Positions 25,819-34,585 of a stretch of 64,000 nt of DNA are shown piece by piece. This DNA is from Faecalibacterium prausnitzii. Lineage in GTDB: Bacteria > Bacillota > Clostridia > Oscillospirales > Ruminococcaceae. A program made the position numbers and the translations under genes. Under the pieces are notes generated by a model. It did no database searches and had not been told where the DNA came from. It saw nothing but the letters and a program-made list of their open reading frames with translations. The stretch is taken from assembly GCF_003287405.1 (NCBI RefSeq), contig NZ_PRLD01000003.1:62001-126000 (forward strand). Reading direction: 5' to 3'. Position 1 is the first letter of the stretch. Each line of letters starts with the position of its first letter.

Positions 25819-25864
25819 ACACACAATAATAATACTATTAGTATATAAATAGAGGTAAATAACA

Positions 25865-27154
25865 ATGTCTGAATATAAATTTGAGACCCTGCAGCTTCAT
25901 GTCGGTCAGGAGCAGGCCGACCCCGCCACCGATGCCCGTGCGGTGCCCATCTACCAGACCACGTCTTATGTATTCCGCAACAGCCAGCACGCCGCAGACC
26001 GCTTTGGTCTGGCCGATGCAGGCAACATCTACGGCCGTCTGACCAACTCCACGCAGGATGTGTTCGAAAAGCGCATTGCAGCGCTGGAGGGCGGCGTGGC
26101 AGCACTGGCTACCGCTTCCGGTGCAGCTGCCATCACCTACACCATTCAGGCACTGGCACAGGCCGGTGACCACATCGTGGCACAAAAGACCATCTACGGC
26201 GGCAGCTACAACCTGCTGGCACACACCCTGACCCAGTTCGGCGTCAACACCACCTTCGTGGATGCCCACGACCTTGCACAGGTGGAAGCAGCCATCCAGC
26301 CCAATACCAAGGCTGTGTATCTGGAAACGCTGGGCAACCCCAACAGCGACATCCCGGATATCGACGCCATTGCAGCCATCGCCCACAAGCACGGCCTGCC
26401 GCTGGTCATTGATAACACCTTCGGCACCCCGTACCTCATTCGTCCCATCGAGCACGGCGCAGACATCGTGGTGCACTCTGCCACCAAGTTTATCGGCGGT
26501 CATGGCACCACGCTGGGCGGCATCATCGTGGACAGCGGCAACTTCGACTGGAAGGCCAGCGGCCGTTACCCCAACATTGCTGCCCCCAACCCCAGCTACC
26601 ACGGCGTCTCCTTTGCAGATGCCGCAGGCCCTGCCGCTTTCGTCACCTACATCCGCGCCATCCTGCTGCGTGATACCGGCGCTACCATCTCCCCCTTCAA
26701 CGCCTTCCTGCTGCTGCAGGGCACCGAGACGTTGAGTCTGCGCATCGAGCGTCATGTGGAGAACACCAAAAAGGTGGTGGAGTTCCTTGCTAACCACCCG
26801 CAGGTGGAAAAGGTGAACCACCCCTCGCTGCCGGATCACCCGGATCACGCTCTGTACCAGAAGTATTTTCCCAACGGCGGCGCATCCATCTTTACCTTTA
26901 ACATCAAGGGCGGCCGCGAGGAAGCCTTTACCTTCATCGACAACCTGAAGATTTTCTCTCTGCTGGCCAACGTGGCGGACGTGAAGAGCCTTGTTATCCA
27001 CCCGGCCTCTACCACCCACAGCCAGCTGACCGACGCCGAGCTGGCCGAGCAGCAGATCTACCAGAACACCATCCGCCTGTCCATCGGCACCGAGCATATT
27101 GATGACATCCTTGCCGATCTGGAAGCCGGTTTCGCAGCCGTCCGCGGCAAGTAA
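25865..27154 (+). CDS. metY: O-acetylhomoserine sulfhydrylase
   Basis: A PLP enzyme of 429 residues that makes homocysteine (or methionine/cysteine) from O-acetylhomoserine and sulfide or thiol. It belongs to the Cys/Met metabolism family: YKFETLQLHVGQE start, ALASGAAA-type phosphate-binding region (LATASGAAAITYTI), DNTFGTPYL, and the PLP lysine in VVHSATKFIGGHGTTLGG. The length of about 430 residues, with NIAAPNPSYHG in the insert, is typical of the sulfhydrylase rather than of cystathionine gamma-synthase. It sits behind the Met/Cys attenuator. A strong hairpin follows the gene. Confidence 0.92.
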   Translation: MSEYKFETLQLHVGQEQADPATDARAVPIYQTTSYVFRNSQHAADRFGLADAGNIYGRLTNSTQDVFEKRIAALEGGVAALATASGAAAITYTIQALAQAGDHIVAQKTIYGGSYNLLAHTLTQFGVNTTFVDAHDLAQVEAAIQPNTKAVYLETLGNPNSDIPDIDAIAAIAHKHGLPLVIDNTFGTPYLIRPIEHGADIVVHSATKFIGGHGTTLGGIIVDSGNFDWKASGRYPNIAAPNPSYHGVSFADAAGPAAFVTYIRAILLRDTGATISPFNAFLLLQGTETLSLRIERHVENTKKVVEFLANHPQVEKVNHPSLPDHPDHALYQKYFPNGGASIFTFNIKGGREEAFTFIDNLKIFSLLANVADVKSLVIHPASTTHSQLTDAELAEQQIYQNTIRLSIGTEHIDDILADLEAGFAAVRGK

Positions 27155-27225
27155 CTAGCGATTCTCTTTCCCGCAAGGGGAGTGTGATCTTCCTTTTATT
27201 CCTGTCCAAGCCTCCATAAGCGTAC

Positions 27226-27262
27226 GACAAGACCCCCGGCGCCCGCCGGGGGTCTTGTCATC
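27226..27262 (+). terminator. terminator of the sulfhydrylase gene
   Basis: GACAAGACCCCCGGC pairs with GCCGGGGGTCTTGTC around a four-base loop. The T-rich tail is weak (ATCAT), but the position 70 bases after the stop fits. Confidence 0.7.
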
Positions 27263-27263
27263 A

Positions 27264-27307
27264 TAAAAAAAGTGGTTCAGAAACGTCTGTGGGCGTTTCT
27301 GAACCAC
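27264..27307 (-). terminator. terminator of the secreted protein gene
   Basis: GTGGTTCAGAAACG pairs with CGTTTCTGAACCAC; on the - strand it is followed by TTTTTTTATG, 23 bases after the stop of the gene at 27331. Confidence 0.9.
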
Positions 27308-27330
27308 AAATTATATTGCCGTTTTTCCGA

Positions 27331-27945
27331 TTAGCGGCCGATCAGCAGGTCGCGGCGGCAGCGCAGACCCACAGAGAGGGTGGCGCTGCTGCCCAGATGC
27401 CGCAGGGTGACGCGGGTACCGGACTTCTGTCCCTCGCACAGCAGCGAGAGGTTCAGGGTGGTGGTGTTCTTCTCGGTCACCAGCACCAGCGTTTTCACGC
27501 CGCTGGCCTGCAGCGCCTGCATATCCTCGATGGTGGTGCGGAAGGTAGCCACTTCGGCGGGCACGTCCAGCGTCAGCACGCCGTCCTTCTGGCGGGCGGT
27601 GTACAGCAGCTGCTTGCCCAGCAGACCCTTGACGGTGTAGCGCGCTTCGGTCTTTGCGGTGTCAGCCAGCTCGTCACCGGAGATCAGCATAATGTTGCCC
27701 TGAACGGGGTTGCCCTCCGGGGCACCGTAGCCGCCGTAGCTGGGGTCCTTTTCCCCCACGGCAACGTCGGCACTGTGCAGTGCAATGTCACCCTGCACCA
27801 TCTGCTCCTGCGGGGGCAGATAGCCCTCCACGCAGGTAGAATCCACCTCGGCGGCAAATGCACCTACGCTCAGCATGGCGGCGGCACACACCGCCACAGC
27901 GGCACAGCTCAGGGTACGGACAAACTTTTTGTTCAGCATCTTCAT
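27331..27945 (-). CDS. secreted protein of unknown function
   Basis: A 204-residue protein with a clear Sec signal peptide: basic MKMLNKKFVRT, a hydrophobic core rich in Ala/Val and a cleavage site after GAFA. The mature part is beta-rich with few recognisable motifs (DADVAVGEKDPSYGGYGAPEG-like region near residue 75, and a C-terminal RLRCRRDLLIGR-like end). The ATG at 27945 follows AGGAGGTATTTCCT; the longer open frame upstream is not supported. I recognise no family. It is a single-gene unit convergent with the sulfhydrylase gene. Confidence 0.75.
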   Translation of the reverse strand: MKMLNKKFVRTLSCAAVAVCAAAMLSVGAFAAEVDSTCVEGYLPPQEQMVQGDIALHSADVAVGEKDPSYGGYGAPEGNPVQGNIMLISGDELADTAKTEARYTVKGLLGKQLLYTARQKDGVLTLDVPAEVATFRTTIEDMQALQASGVKTLVLVTEKNTTTLNLSLLCEGQKSGTRVTLRHLGSSATLSVGLRCRRDLLIGR

Positions 27946-28047
27946 AGGAAATACCTCCTGAAAACGGCAGCCGCAGGGACTGCCTTTGTTTTTTGCATCA
28001 TAATCGTTTTTTAAACCATGGTTCAGCTGCGGCGCATCCACAATGGA

Positions 28048-28086
28048 AAACCGCCGTATCTGCTTTGTAAACGGATACGGCGGCCG
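28048..28086 (-). terminator. terminator of ftsH
   Basis: CCGCCGTATC pairs with GATACGGCGG; on the - strand it is followed by TTTTCC. It lies 33 bases after the ftsH stop. Confidence 0.8.
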
Positions 28087-28118
28087 GATTATTGCAAAAG
28101 ATTCAAAAATTTTTATTT

Positions 28119-29969
28119 TCAGGGATTTTCCGGTTTGTTTTCTGCATCATCGCGGTTGAGGATATCCATGAATTCCTCGCCGGTGATGGTCTCCTTCTGG
28201 TACAGATACTGTGCCAGCTCGTCCAGCTTTGCGCGGTTCTCGGTCAGGATGCGGATGGCCTTTTCGTGCTGGGTCTTGACCAGCTCTACCACCTTCTGAT
28301 CGATCTCGCACTGGGTCTGGGCACTGCAGGCCAGCGAGGTATCGCCGCCCAGATACTGGTTGTTCACGGTTTCCAGTGCCACCATGTCAAATTCATCACT
28401 CATGCCGTAGCGGGTCAGCATGGCACGGGCAAGCTTTGTAGCCTGCTCGATATCATTGGACGCGCCGGTGGTGATGGAGTTGAAGGCCACCTCCTCGGCA
28501 GCGCGGCCGCCGGTCAGGGTGGCGATCTTGTTTTCCAGCTCGGCCTTGTTCATCAGGTAGTGGTTGCCCTCGTCCACCTGCATGGTGTAGCCCAGTGCGC
28601 CGGAGGTGCGGGGGATGATGGTGATCTTCTGCACCGGGGCAGAGTTGGACTGCTTGGCTGCCACAAGGGCGTGGCCGATCTCGTGGTAGGCTACGATGCA
28701 TTTTTCGTGATCGGTCAGGATGGAATTCTTCTTCTGGTAGCCGGCAATGACCACCTCAATGCTCTCCTCAAGGTCGGCCTGGGTCACGCTCTTGCGGCCC
28801 GCCCGCACGGCACGCAGGGCGGCTTCGTTTACAATGTTGGCCAGCTCTGCGCCGGAGGCACCGGAGGCCATGCGCGCCACGGTGTTGAAGTCTACACCCG
28901 GGGCGATCTTCACTTTTTTGGCGTGTACTTTCAAGATCTCCTCGCGACCCTTCAGGTCGGGCAGCTCCACGGGCACACGGCGGTCGAACCGGCCGGGACG
29001 GGTCAGAGCAGGGTCGAGGGAATCCGGGCGGTTGGTAGCCGCCAGAATGATGACGCCGGTGTTGCCCTCAAAGCCGTCCATCTCGGTAAGCAGCTGGTTC
29101 AGGGTCTGCTCGCGCTCATCGTTGCCGCCAAACTGGCCGCTGTTGCGCTTCTGACCAATGGCGTCGATCTCATCAATGAATACGATGCAGGGCGCTTTTT
29201 CCTTGGCCTGCTTAAACAGGTCGCGCACCTTGGAAGCACCCATGCCCACGAACATCTCCACGAACTCCGAACCGGAGATGGAGAAGAAGGGAACGTTGGA
29301 TTCGCCTGCCACGGCCTTGGCCAGCATGGTCTTGCCGGTGCCCGGAGGGCCTACCAGCAGAATGCCCTTGGGCATGGAAGCGCCGATCTCTTCATACTTC
29401 TTGGGGTCGTGCAAATAATTGACGATCTCCTGCAGGTTCTCCTTGGCCTCGTCCTCACCGGCAACGTCCGCAAAGCGGATGCCGTGGGTGGACTGCACAT
29501 AGACCTTTGCGTTGGATTTGCCCGCGCCGCCGAACATCATGGCACCCGGGCCGCCGCCTGCCTTTTCCATCAGCTTTTTGTTCATCTGGTTGCCGATGAA
29601 GCTGAACAGCAGGATGGGCAGCACGAACCACAGCAGAAAGCTGAGCACCGGCGAACCCTGCTCCACGATCTCGCTGGAGAACTGCGCGCCCGCGTCGTAC
29701 AGGCGCTCGGTCAGGCCGGGGTCGTTCATCAGGCCGGTCTTGTAGATCTGCTTGTTGTCCTTATCCGTAAAAATGATCTGGTTGGACTGGATATCCACCT
29801 TGCCGATGTTTTCCTGCTCGGTCATGCTCATAAAGGTGCCGTAGTCTACCTCCTGCACCTGACGCTCGGCCAGCCACGGCATGACCACAAGGTTGATGAC
29901 CAGCAGCACCAGCAGCACGATGGCATAGTAGATGGCCAACGGCTTTCTGGATGGCTTGACTTCTTTCAT
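28119..29969 (-). CDS. ftsH: ATP-dependent zinc metalloprotease FtsH
   Basis: Membrane-anchored hexameric AAA+ protease that degrades misassembled membrane proteins and regulators. The 616-residue protein has membrane segments near residues 12-31 and 110-128, Walker A GPPGTGKT near residue 207, Walker [12 protein letters not shown], the second region of homology ([20 protein letters not shown]) and the zinc motif H429-E-I-G-H433. The ATG at 29969 follows AAGGAGGAACATCCC. It is a single gene here; on the - strand TATACT at 30017-30022 is a plausible -10 box. Confidence 0.97.
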   Translation of the reverse strand: MKEVKPSRKPLAIYYAIVLLVLLVINLVVMPWLAERQVQEVDYGTFMSMTEQENIGKVDIQSNQIIFTDKDNKQIYKTGLMNDPGLTERLYDAGAQFSSEIVEQGSPVLSFLLWFVLPILLFSFIGNQMNKKLMEKAGGGPGAMMFGGAGKSNAKVYVQSTHGIRFADVAGEDEAKENLQEIVNYLHDPKKYEEIGASMPKGILLVGPPGTGKTMLAKAVAGESNVPFFSISGSEFVEMFVGMGASKVRDLFKQAKEKAPCIVFIDEIDAIGQKRNSGQFGGNDEREQTLNQLLTEMDGFEGNTGVIILAATNRPDSLDPALTRPGRFDRRVPVELPDLKGREEILKVHAKKVKIAPGVDFNTVARMASGASGAELANIVNEAALRAVRAGRKSVTQADLEESIEVVIAGYQKKNSILTDHEKCIVAYHEIGHALVAAKQSNSAPVQKITIIPRTSGALGYTMQVDEGNHYLMNKAELENKIATLTGGRAAEEVAFNSITTGASNDIEQATKLARAMLTRYGMSDEFDMVALETVNNQYLGGDTSLACSAQTQCEIDQKVVELVKTQHEKAIRILTENRAKLDELAQYLYQKETITGEEFMDILNRDDAENKPENP

Positions 29970-30170
29970 GGGATGTTCCTCCTTATAAGGTGGGCTTCCA
30001 CCCGTTTGCTGCGTCCAGTATACCACATCCTGCCGCCCGGCAACAGCGCAGCGAGGGCAACTTTGCAAAAACTTAGCAGTTTCTTAACAAAGAGGGGAGA
30101 ATCCCCAATTCTGCATGATTTACCCTATGATATTATGAAATGCTTTCATCTTTATCCTGAACGAAACTTC

Positions 30171-30199
30171 TTGACACTTTCTGGCGGGCGTGCTAAAAT
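30171..30199 (+). promoter_or_regulatory. promoter of the leu operon
   Basis: TTGACA, 17 bases, TAAAAT, immediately before the T-box leader. Confidence 0.85.
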
Positions 30200-30223
30200 T
30201 ATCTCACTTTCAAAAAAGTGCAA

Positions 30224-30517
30224 ATGCGTTGACGGGGATAAAACGATCTTTTTTCTGCGTGCAGAGAGCCGCCGGGTGGTGCAAGGCGGGTGCAGAGAAC
30301 TTCGGATACTGGCCTCCGAGCGGCAGAACTGAACGGACAAGTAGGTTCTGACGGACGCCCACCGTTACAGGGGCAGCGATTCGCCGTTTTGGCCGATCGT
30401 GCAAAGTGGCTGTACCTGACCGTACAGCAAGGAGAGTGGTACCACGGGTGCCCTGTAAAAGCAATTTACAGGCTCTCGTCTCTCAAGGTTTTCGCCTTGA
30501 AAGACGGGAGCCTTTTT
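30224..30517 (+). promoter_or_regulatory. T-box riboswitch of the leu operon
   Basis: The conserved T-box sequence GAGTGGTACCACGGGTG lies at 30432-30448, and the competing terminator GGCTCTCGTCT...AGACGGGAGCC plus T5 at 30471-30517. The specifier loop can be placed after the helix GCCGC/GCGGC of stem I; its 3' strand reads AGAACTGA, so CTG (30329-30331) is the likely Leu codon. Uncharged tRNA-Leu would stabilise the antiterminator and allow leu transcription. Confidence 0.9.
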
Positions 30518-30529
30518 GTATGCGGATAT

Positions 30530-30660
30530 CCCTTCAGGCATCGCTACGCGATGCCAGCTCCCCCAAGGGGGCGCCTTTGGGCAGTGCCGCAAACTTTACC
30601 GCATTCCGGAAAGCCGTCCCCTTGGGGAAGGTGGATGCCAGTGAAACGAGCAGACGGAAG
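30530..30660. repeat. dispersed repeat of the GGGAGCTG...CTGA family
   Basis: Contains, in reverse orientation, a G-rich hairpin (CTCCCCCAAGGGGG), the AGCTG linker and a copy-specific hairpin GGCATCGC/GCGATGCC at 30537-30555, then more G/C-rich palindromes up to about 30660. It lies between the T-box terminator and leuA, so it is part of the leu mRNA. No coding potential. Confidence 0.7.
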
Positions 30661-30701
30661 GGGTGCATTTTTATGCACCACAACATCAGGAGGACAACAG
30701 G

Positions 30702-32354
30702 ATGATGGACGCTACCAAGTACGCACCGGGGTACTACCCGGTACCCGCCGGTTATGACAGCTGGGTAAAAAAGGACCATATTGAAAAGGCTCCCGCATGG
30801 TGCAGCGTGGATCTGCGGGACGGCAATCAGGCGCTGATCGTGCCCATGAGCCTTGCAGAAAAGCTGGAGTTCTTCCAGATGCTGGTGAAGATCGGTTTCA
30901 AGGAGATCGAGGTGGGCTTCCCCGCCGCCAGTGAGACCGAGTACGAGTTCCTGCGCACCCTGATCGAAAAGGATATGATCCCCGCCGATGTCACGGTGCA
31001 GGTGCTGACCCAGTGCCGCGACCACATCATCCGCCGCACCTTCGAGGCAGTCAAGGGCGCACCCCGGGCGGTGATCCACTTCTACAACTCCACTTCCGTG
31101 GCGCAGCGGGAACAGGTGTTCCACAAGTCCAAGGAGGAGATCAAGCAGATCGCTGTGGACGGCGCAAAGCTGGTAAAGCAGCTCAGCGAGGAGTACGAGG
31201 GCAATTTCCTGTTTGAGTACAGCCCCGAAAGCTTTACCGGCACCGAGGTGGACTACGCCGTAGAGGTGTGCAACGCCGTGCTGGATATCATGCAGCCCAC
31301 CCCGGAGCGCCCCATGATCATCAATCTGCCGGTGACCGTGGAGATGAGTATGCCCCATGTGTACGCCAACCAGATCGAGTATTGCGACAAGCACCTGAAG
31401 TACCGCGACAGCGTGATCATCTCTACCCACCCCCACAACGATCGCGGCACCGGCGTAGCCTGTGCCGAGCTGGCAGTGCTGGCGGGTGCACAGCGCGTGG
31501 AGTGCTGCCTGTTCGGCAACGGCGAGCGCACCGGCAATGTGGACGCCGTAACGCTGGCCATGAATATGTATAGCCACGGCGTAGACCCCAAGCTGGACTT
31601 CTCGGATATGCCCGCCATCTGCGCCACCTACGAGCGGGTGACCCGGATGCACATCTACGAGCGCACCCCCTACGCCGGGCAGCTGGTATTTGCCGCCTTT
31701 TCCGGCAGCCATCAGGATGCCATTGCCAAGGGTATGGCGTACCGCAAGCAGACCGGCGAGCACCGCTGGACCTGCCCCTATATCCCGGTGGATCCCCACG
31801 ACATCGGCCGCACCTACGACGCCGACGTCATCCGCATCAACAGCCAGAGCGGCAAGGGCGGCATCGGCTTTGTGCTGGAACAGAACTACGGCTACAATCT
31901 GCCCCCCAAGATGCGGGAGGCACTGGGCTACAAGGTCAAGAGTGTGTCCGACCACAGCCACAAGGAGCTGAGCGCCGCCGAGGTGCTGCACATCTTCGAG
32001 GATACCTACCTCAACCGCGCAAAGCCGCTGAACGTGGTGGAAGCCCACTTTGCACAGGTAAACGGCATTACCGCCACGGTCACGCTGGAACTGAACGGCC
32101 AGCGCAAGGTGGTCACCTCGGTGGGCAACGGCCGTCTGGATGCTGTAGCCAACGCCATCCAGAGCGCCACCGGCATGGACTTCCATCTGGAAAATTACTC
32201 TGAGCACAGTCTGGACGAGGGCTCTACCTCCCGCGCAGCCTCCTATGTGGGCCTTGTCTGGGGCGACAACACGGTCACATGGGGTGCCGGTACCGACACC
32301 GACATCATTGTGGCCGGTATCCGTGCCCTTGTCAGCGCGATCAATAATCGATAA
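30702..32354 (+). CDS. leuA: 2-isopropylmalate synthase (type 2)
   Basis: Condenses acetyl-CoA with 2-ketoisovalerate, the first step of leucine synthesis. The 550-residue protein carries the HMGL-like barrel with VDLRDGNQAL near residue 36 and STHPHNDRGTG near residue 243, and a C-terminal LeuA-type regulatory domain where leucine would bind. The form with DLRDGNQAL is the type 2 enzyme of actinobacteria and some Clostridia. The start at 30702 lies eight bases after AGGAGG. It is the first gene of the T-box-controlled leu operon. Confidence 0.95.
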   Translation: MMDATKYAPGYYPVPAGYDSWVKKDHIEKAPAWCSVDLRDGNQALIVPMSLAEKLEFFQMLVKIGFKEIEVGFPAASETEYEFLRTLIEKDMIPADVTVQVLTQCRDHIIRRTFEAVKGAPRAVIHFYNSTSVAQREQVFHKSKEEIKQIAVDGAKLVKQLSEEYEGNFLFEYSPESFTGTEVDYAVEVCNAVLDIMQPTPERPMIINLPVTVEMSMPHVYANQIEYCDKHLKYRDSVIISTHPHNDRGTGVACAELAVLAGAQRVECCLFGNGERTGNVDAVTLAMNMYSHGVDPKLDFSDMPAICATYERVTRMHIYERTPYAGQLVFAAFSGSHQDAIAKGMAYRKQTGEHRWTCPYIPVDPHDIGRTYDADVIRINSQSGKGGIGFVLEQNYGYNLPPKMREALGYKVKSVSDHSHKELSAAEVLHIFEDTYLNRAKPLNVVEAHFAQVNGITATVTLELNGQRKVVTSVGNGRLDAVANAIQSATGMDFHLENYSEHSLDEGSTSRAASYVGLVWGDNTVTWGAGTDTDIIVAGIRALVSAINNR

Positions 32355-32500
32355 GGAAAACTCCCCCAGTCTGCTACGCAGACAGCCCCCTCTGGGATGG
32401 GGCCTTTGGCAAAACCAGAAAGTTTTCCTTCTCGCCAGAGGCTCCCTCACCGAGGGAGCTGGCAGCACCGTCAGGTGCTGACTGAGGGAGTTTGGACAGC
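32355..32500. repeat. dispersed repeat between leuA and leuC
   Basis: A chain of palindromes: CTCCCTCACCGAGGGAG followed by CTGG, a copy-specific hairpin CAGCACC/GGTGCTG at 32463-32480 and CTGAGGGAG. The same frame with a different hairpin occurs at 30537, 40639 and 58020. It lies inside the leu operon and must be transcribed. Confidence 0.75.
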
Positions 32501-32537
32501 GTACTCATGTTTTGAAAGTAAAAAGGAGAAAACTACC

Positions 32538-33797
32538 ATGGGAATGACCCTGACGCAGAAGATCCTTGCCGCACACGCCGGACTGCCGGAGGTCAAGGCA
32601 GGCCAGCTGATCAACGCAAAGTTGGACATTGTGCTGGGCAACGATATCACCACCCCGGTGGCCATCAACGAGTTTGAGCGCGCCGGTTTTGACCGCGTGT
32701 TTGATAAAGAGCATATCGCCATCGTGCTGGATCACTTTGTGCCCAATAAGGATATCAAGAGCGCTACCCAGTCCAAGCAGTGCCGGGAATTTGCCAATAA
32801 ATACGATATCCTCAACTTCTACGATGTAGGCCAGATGGGCATTGAGCACGCCCTGCTGCCGGAAAAAGGCATCGTCACCGCCGGCGACTGCGTGATCGGC
32901 GCGGACAGCCACACCTGCACCTATGGTGCACTGGGTGCCTTCTCCACCGGCGTAGGCTCTACCGATATGGCCGCAGGCATGGCCACCGGCATGGCATGGT
33001 TCAAGGTGCCCTCTGCCATCAAGTTCGTGCTCACCGGCAAATTCAATCCCCGGGTGTCCGGCAAGGACCTGATTTTGCACATCATCGGCATGATCGGTGT
33101 GGACGGCGCACTGTATAAATCCATGGAGTTCACCGGCCCGGGCGTGGAAAGCCTTACCATGGACGACCGCCTGTGCATCTGCAACATGGCGATTGAAGCC
33201 GGTGCCAAGAACGGCATCTTCCCGGTAGATGAGGTGACCAAGGCTTATCTTGCAGGCCGCAGCCAGCGCCCGCCGGTGTTCTACGAAGCCGACCCTGATG
33301 CCGTGTACGAAAAGACCATCGAGATCGACCTCGGCGCACTGGAGCCCACCGTCAGCTACCCCCATCTGCCCGAGAACACCCATGTTGCCAGCGAGGGCAA
33401 GGACATCAAGATCGATCAGGTGGTCATCGGCAGCTGTACCAACGGCCGTCTGGAGGACATGGAAGCCGCCTACAACATCCTCAAGGGCAAGCACATCGCC
33501 AAGGGCGTGCGCGGCATCATCATTCCCGCCACCATGGCAGTCTATAAGGAGTGCATCCTGCGGGGCTGGACCACCGCCTTTATCGACGCAGGCTGCATCG
33601 TATCCACCCCCACCTGCGGCCCCTGTCTGGGCGGCTACATGGGCATTCTGGCAGCGGGCGAGCGCTGCGTTTCCACCACCAACCGCAACTTTGTGGGACG
33701 CATGGGTCATGTGGACAGCGAGGTCTATCTGGCCTCTCCCGCCACCGCCGCCGCCAGCGCCCTGACCGGCTGCATCACCGACCCGCGCACGGTCTGA
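32538..33797 (+). CDS. leuC: 3-isopropylmalate dehydratase large subunit
   Basis: An aconitase-family subunit that carries a [4Fe-4S] cluster and, with LeuD, isomerises 2- to 3-isopropylmalate. The 419-residue length is that of the short archaeal/clostridial LeuC form. Cluster cysteines appear in [13 protein letters not shown] (substrate region), [11 protein letters not shown] and [13 protein letters not shown]. The ATG at 32538 follows AAAAGGAGAAAACTACC; the open frame extends upstream through the repeat but lacks a site there. leuD follows 18 bases after the stop. Confidence 0.95.
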   Translation: MGMTLTQKILAAHAGLPEVKAGQLINAKLDIVLGNDITTPVAINEFERAGFDRVFDKEHIAIVLDHFVPNKDIKSATQSKQCREFANKYDILNFYDVGQMGIEHALLPEKGIVTAGDCVIGADSHTCTYGALGAFSTGVGSTDMAAGMATGMAWFKVPSAIKFVLTGKFNPRVSGKDLILHIIGMIGVDGALYKSMEFTGPGVESLTMDDRLCICNMAIEAGAKNGIFPVDEVTKAYLAGRSQRPPVFYEADPDAVYEKTIEIDLGALEPTVSYPHLPENTHVASEGKDIKIDQVVIGSCTNGRLEDMEAAYNILKGKHIAKGVRGIIIPATMAVYKECILRGWTTAFIDAGCIVSTPTCGPCLGGYMGILAAGERCVSTTNRNFVGRMGHVDSEVYLASPATAAASALTGCITDPRTV

Positions 33798-33815
33798 CCC
33801 GAAAGGAGCATGAGC

Positions 33816-34298
33816 ATGAACGCAAGAGGTTCTGTTTTCAAATACCCGGATAACGTGGATACCGACGTCATCATTCCGGCACGCCACCTGAACACGCAGG
33901 ATGCCAAGGAACTTGCCAGCCACTGCATGGAGGATATCGACAAGGACTTTGTGAACCGGGTGCAGCCCGGTGATATCATGGTGGGCGGCTGGAACTTTGG
34001 CTGCGGCTCTTCCCGCGAGCACGCGCCCCTGTGCATCAAGACCGCCGGTATCGCTGTGGTCATTGCCAAAAGCTTTGCCCGCATCTTCTACCGCAACAGC
34101 ATCAACATCGGCCTGCCCATCATGGAGTGCCCGGAGGCTGTAGACGCCATTGAAGCAGGGGACACCGTTCAGGTGGACTTTGACACCGGCGTCATCACCG
34201 ACGAGACCAACGGCAAAGTGTTCCACGCCGAGCCTTTCCCGCCCTTTATCCAGAACATCATCTCCGCCGGTGGTCTGATGAAGGCCATCCAGAAATAA
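33816..34298 (+). CDS. leuD: 3-isopropylmalate dehydratase small subunit
   Basis: Swivel-domain partner of LeuC, 160 residues. Motifs include [14 protein letters not shown] at the N-terminus and the loop [12 protein letters not shown] that reaches into the active site. The length is that of the short archaeal/clostridial type matching LeuC. The ATG at 33816 is preferred over the one at 33810, which sits too close to AAAGGAG. Confidence 0.95.
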   Translation: MNARGSVFKYPDNVDTDVIIPARHLNTQDAKELASHCMEDIDKDFVNRVQPGDIMVGGWNFGCGSSREHAPLCIKTAGIAVVIAKSFARIFYRNSINIGLPIMECPEAVDAIEAGDTVQVDFDTGVITDETNGKVFHAEPFPPFIQNIISAGGLMKAIQK

Positions 34299-34300
34299 CC

Positions 34301-34510
34301 CCATCCCCATCCGTGAAAATGTGTTTGGAGCGACCCGCGTTTGCGCAGCAATGAAAGCCCCAGTGGGGCTTTTAAGCGGCAGAGCGGTCTGCGTTAGCAG
34401 ATGGAAGGGCCTTCGCCCTGACAAGCTCCGCAGGCCGCGACAAACACGAAATATAAATAAAAATTCCGCTGATTATGCGCAGAGCAACGCGGAGCGCATT
34501 TTAAATCGTC
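34301..34510. repeat. composite palindromic repeat with a nested insertion
   Basis: The left part CCGTGAAAATGTGTTTGGAG and the right part, from ATTCCGCT to AAATCGTC at 34463-34510, match the composite repeat found at 46158, 47315, 55706 and 58089. GTGTTTG at 34321-34327 pairs with CAAACAC at 34441-34447, but about 110 bases of other palindromes (AAAGCCCCAGTGGGGCTTT, TCTGC/GCAGA, AGGGC/GCCCT) sit in between. The whole lies between leuD and leuB within the operon. Confidence 0.7.
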
Positions 34511-34585
34511 CATCCCCCAAAGAGGGCGTAAGGCTTTGAGAGAGTGGGGCTATCAGGGGCGTTTTGAGCATAGAAGGAGTGCCTC

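Noticed and set aside
25500-25864. S-box (SAM) or T-box riboswitch upstream of the sulfhydrylase gene
   Set aside because: None of the conserved core sequences was found; the leader-peptide model explains the features better.
28092-30332. 746-codon open frame opposite ftsH
   Set aside because: Antisense shadow of a highly conserved gene; no start signal or motif.
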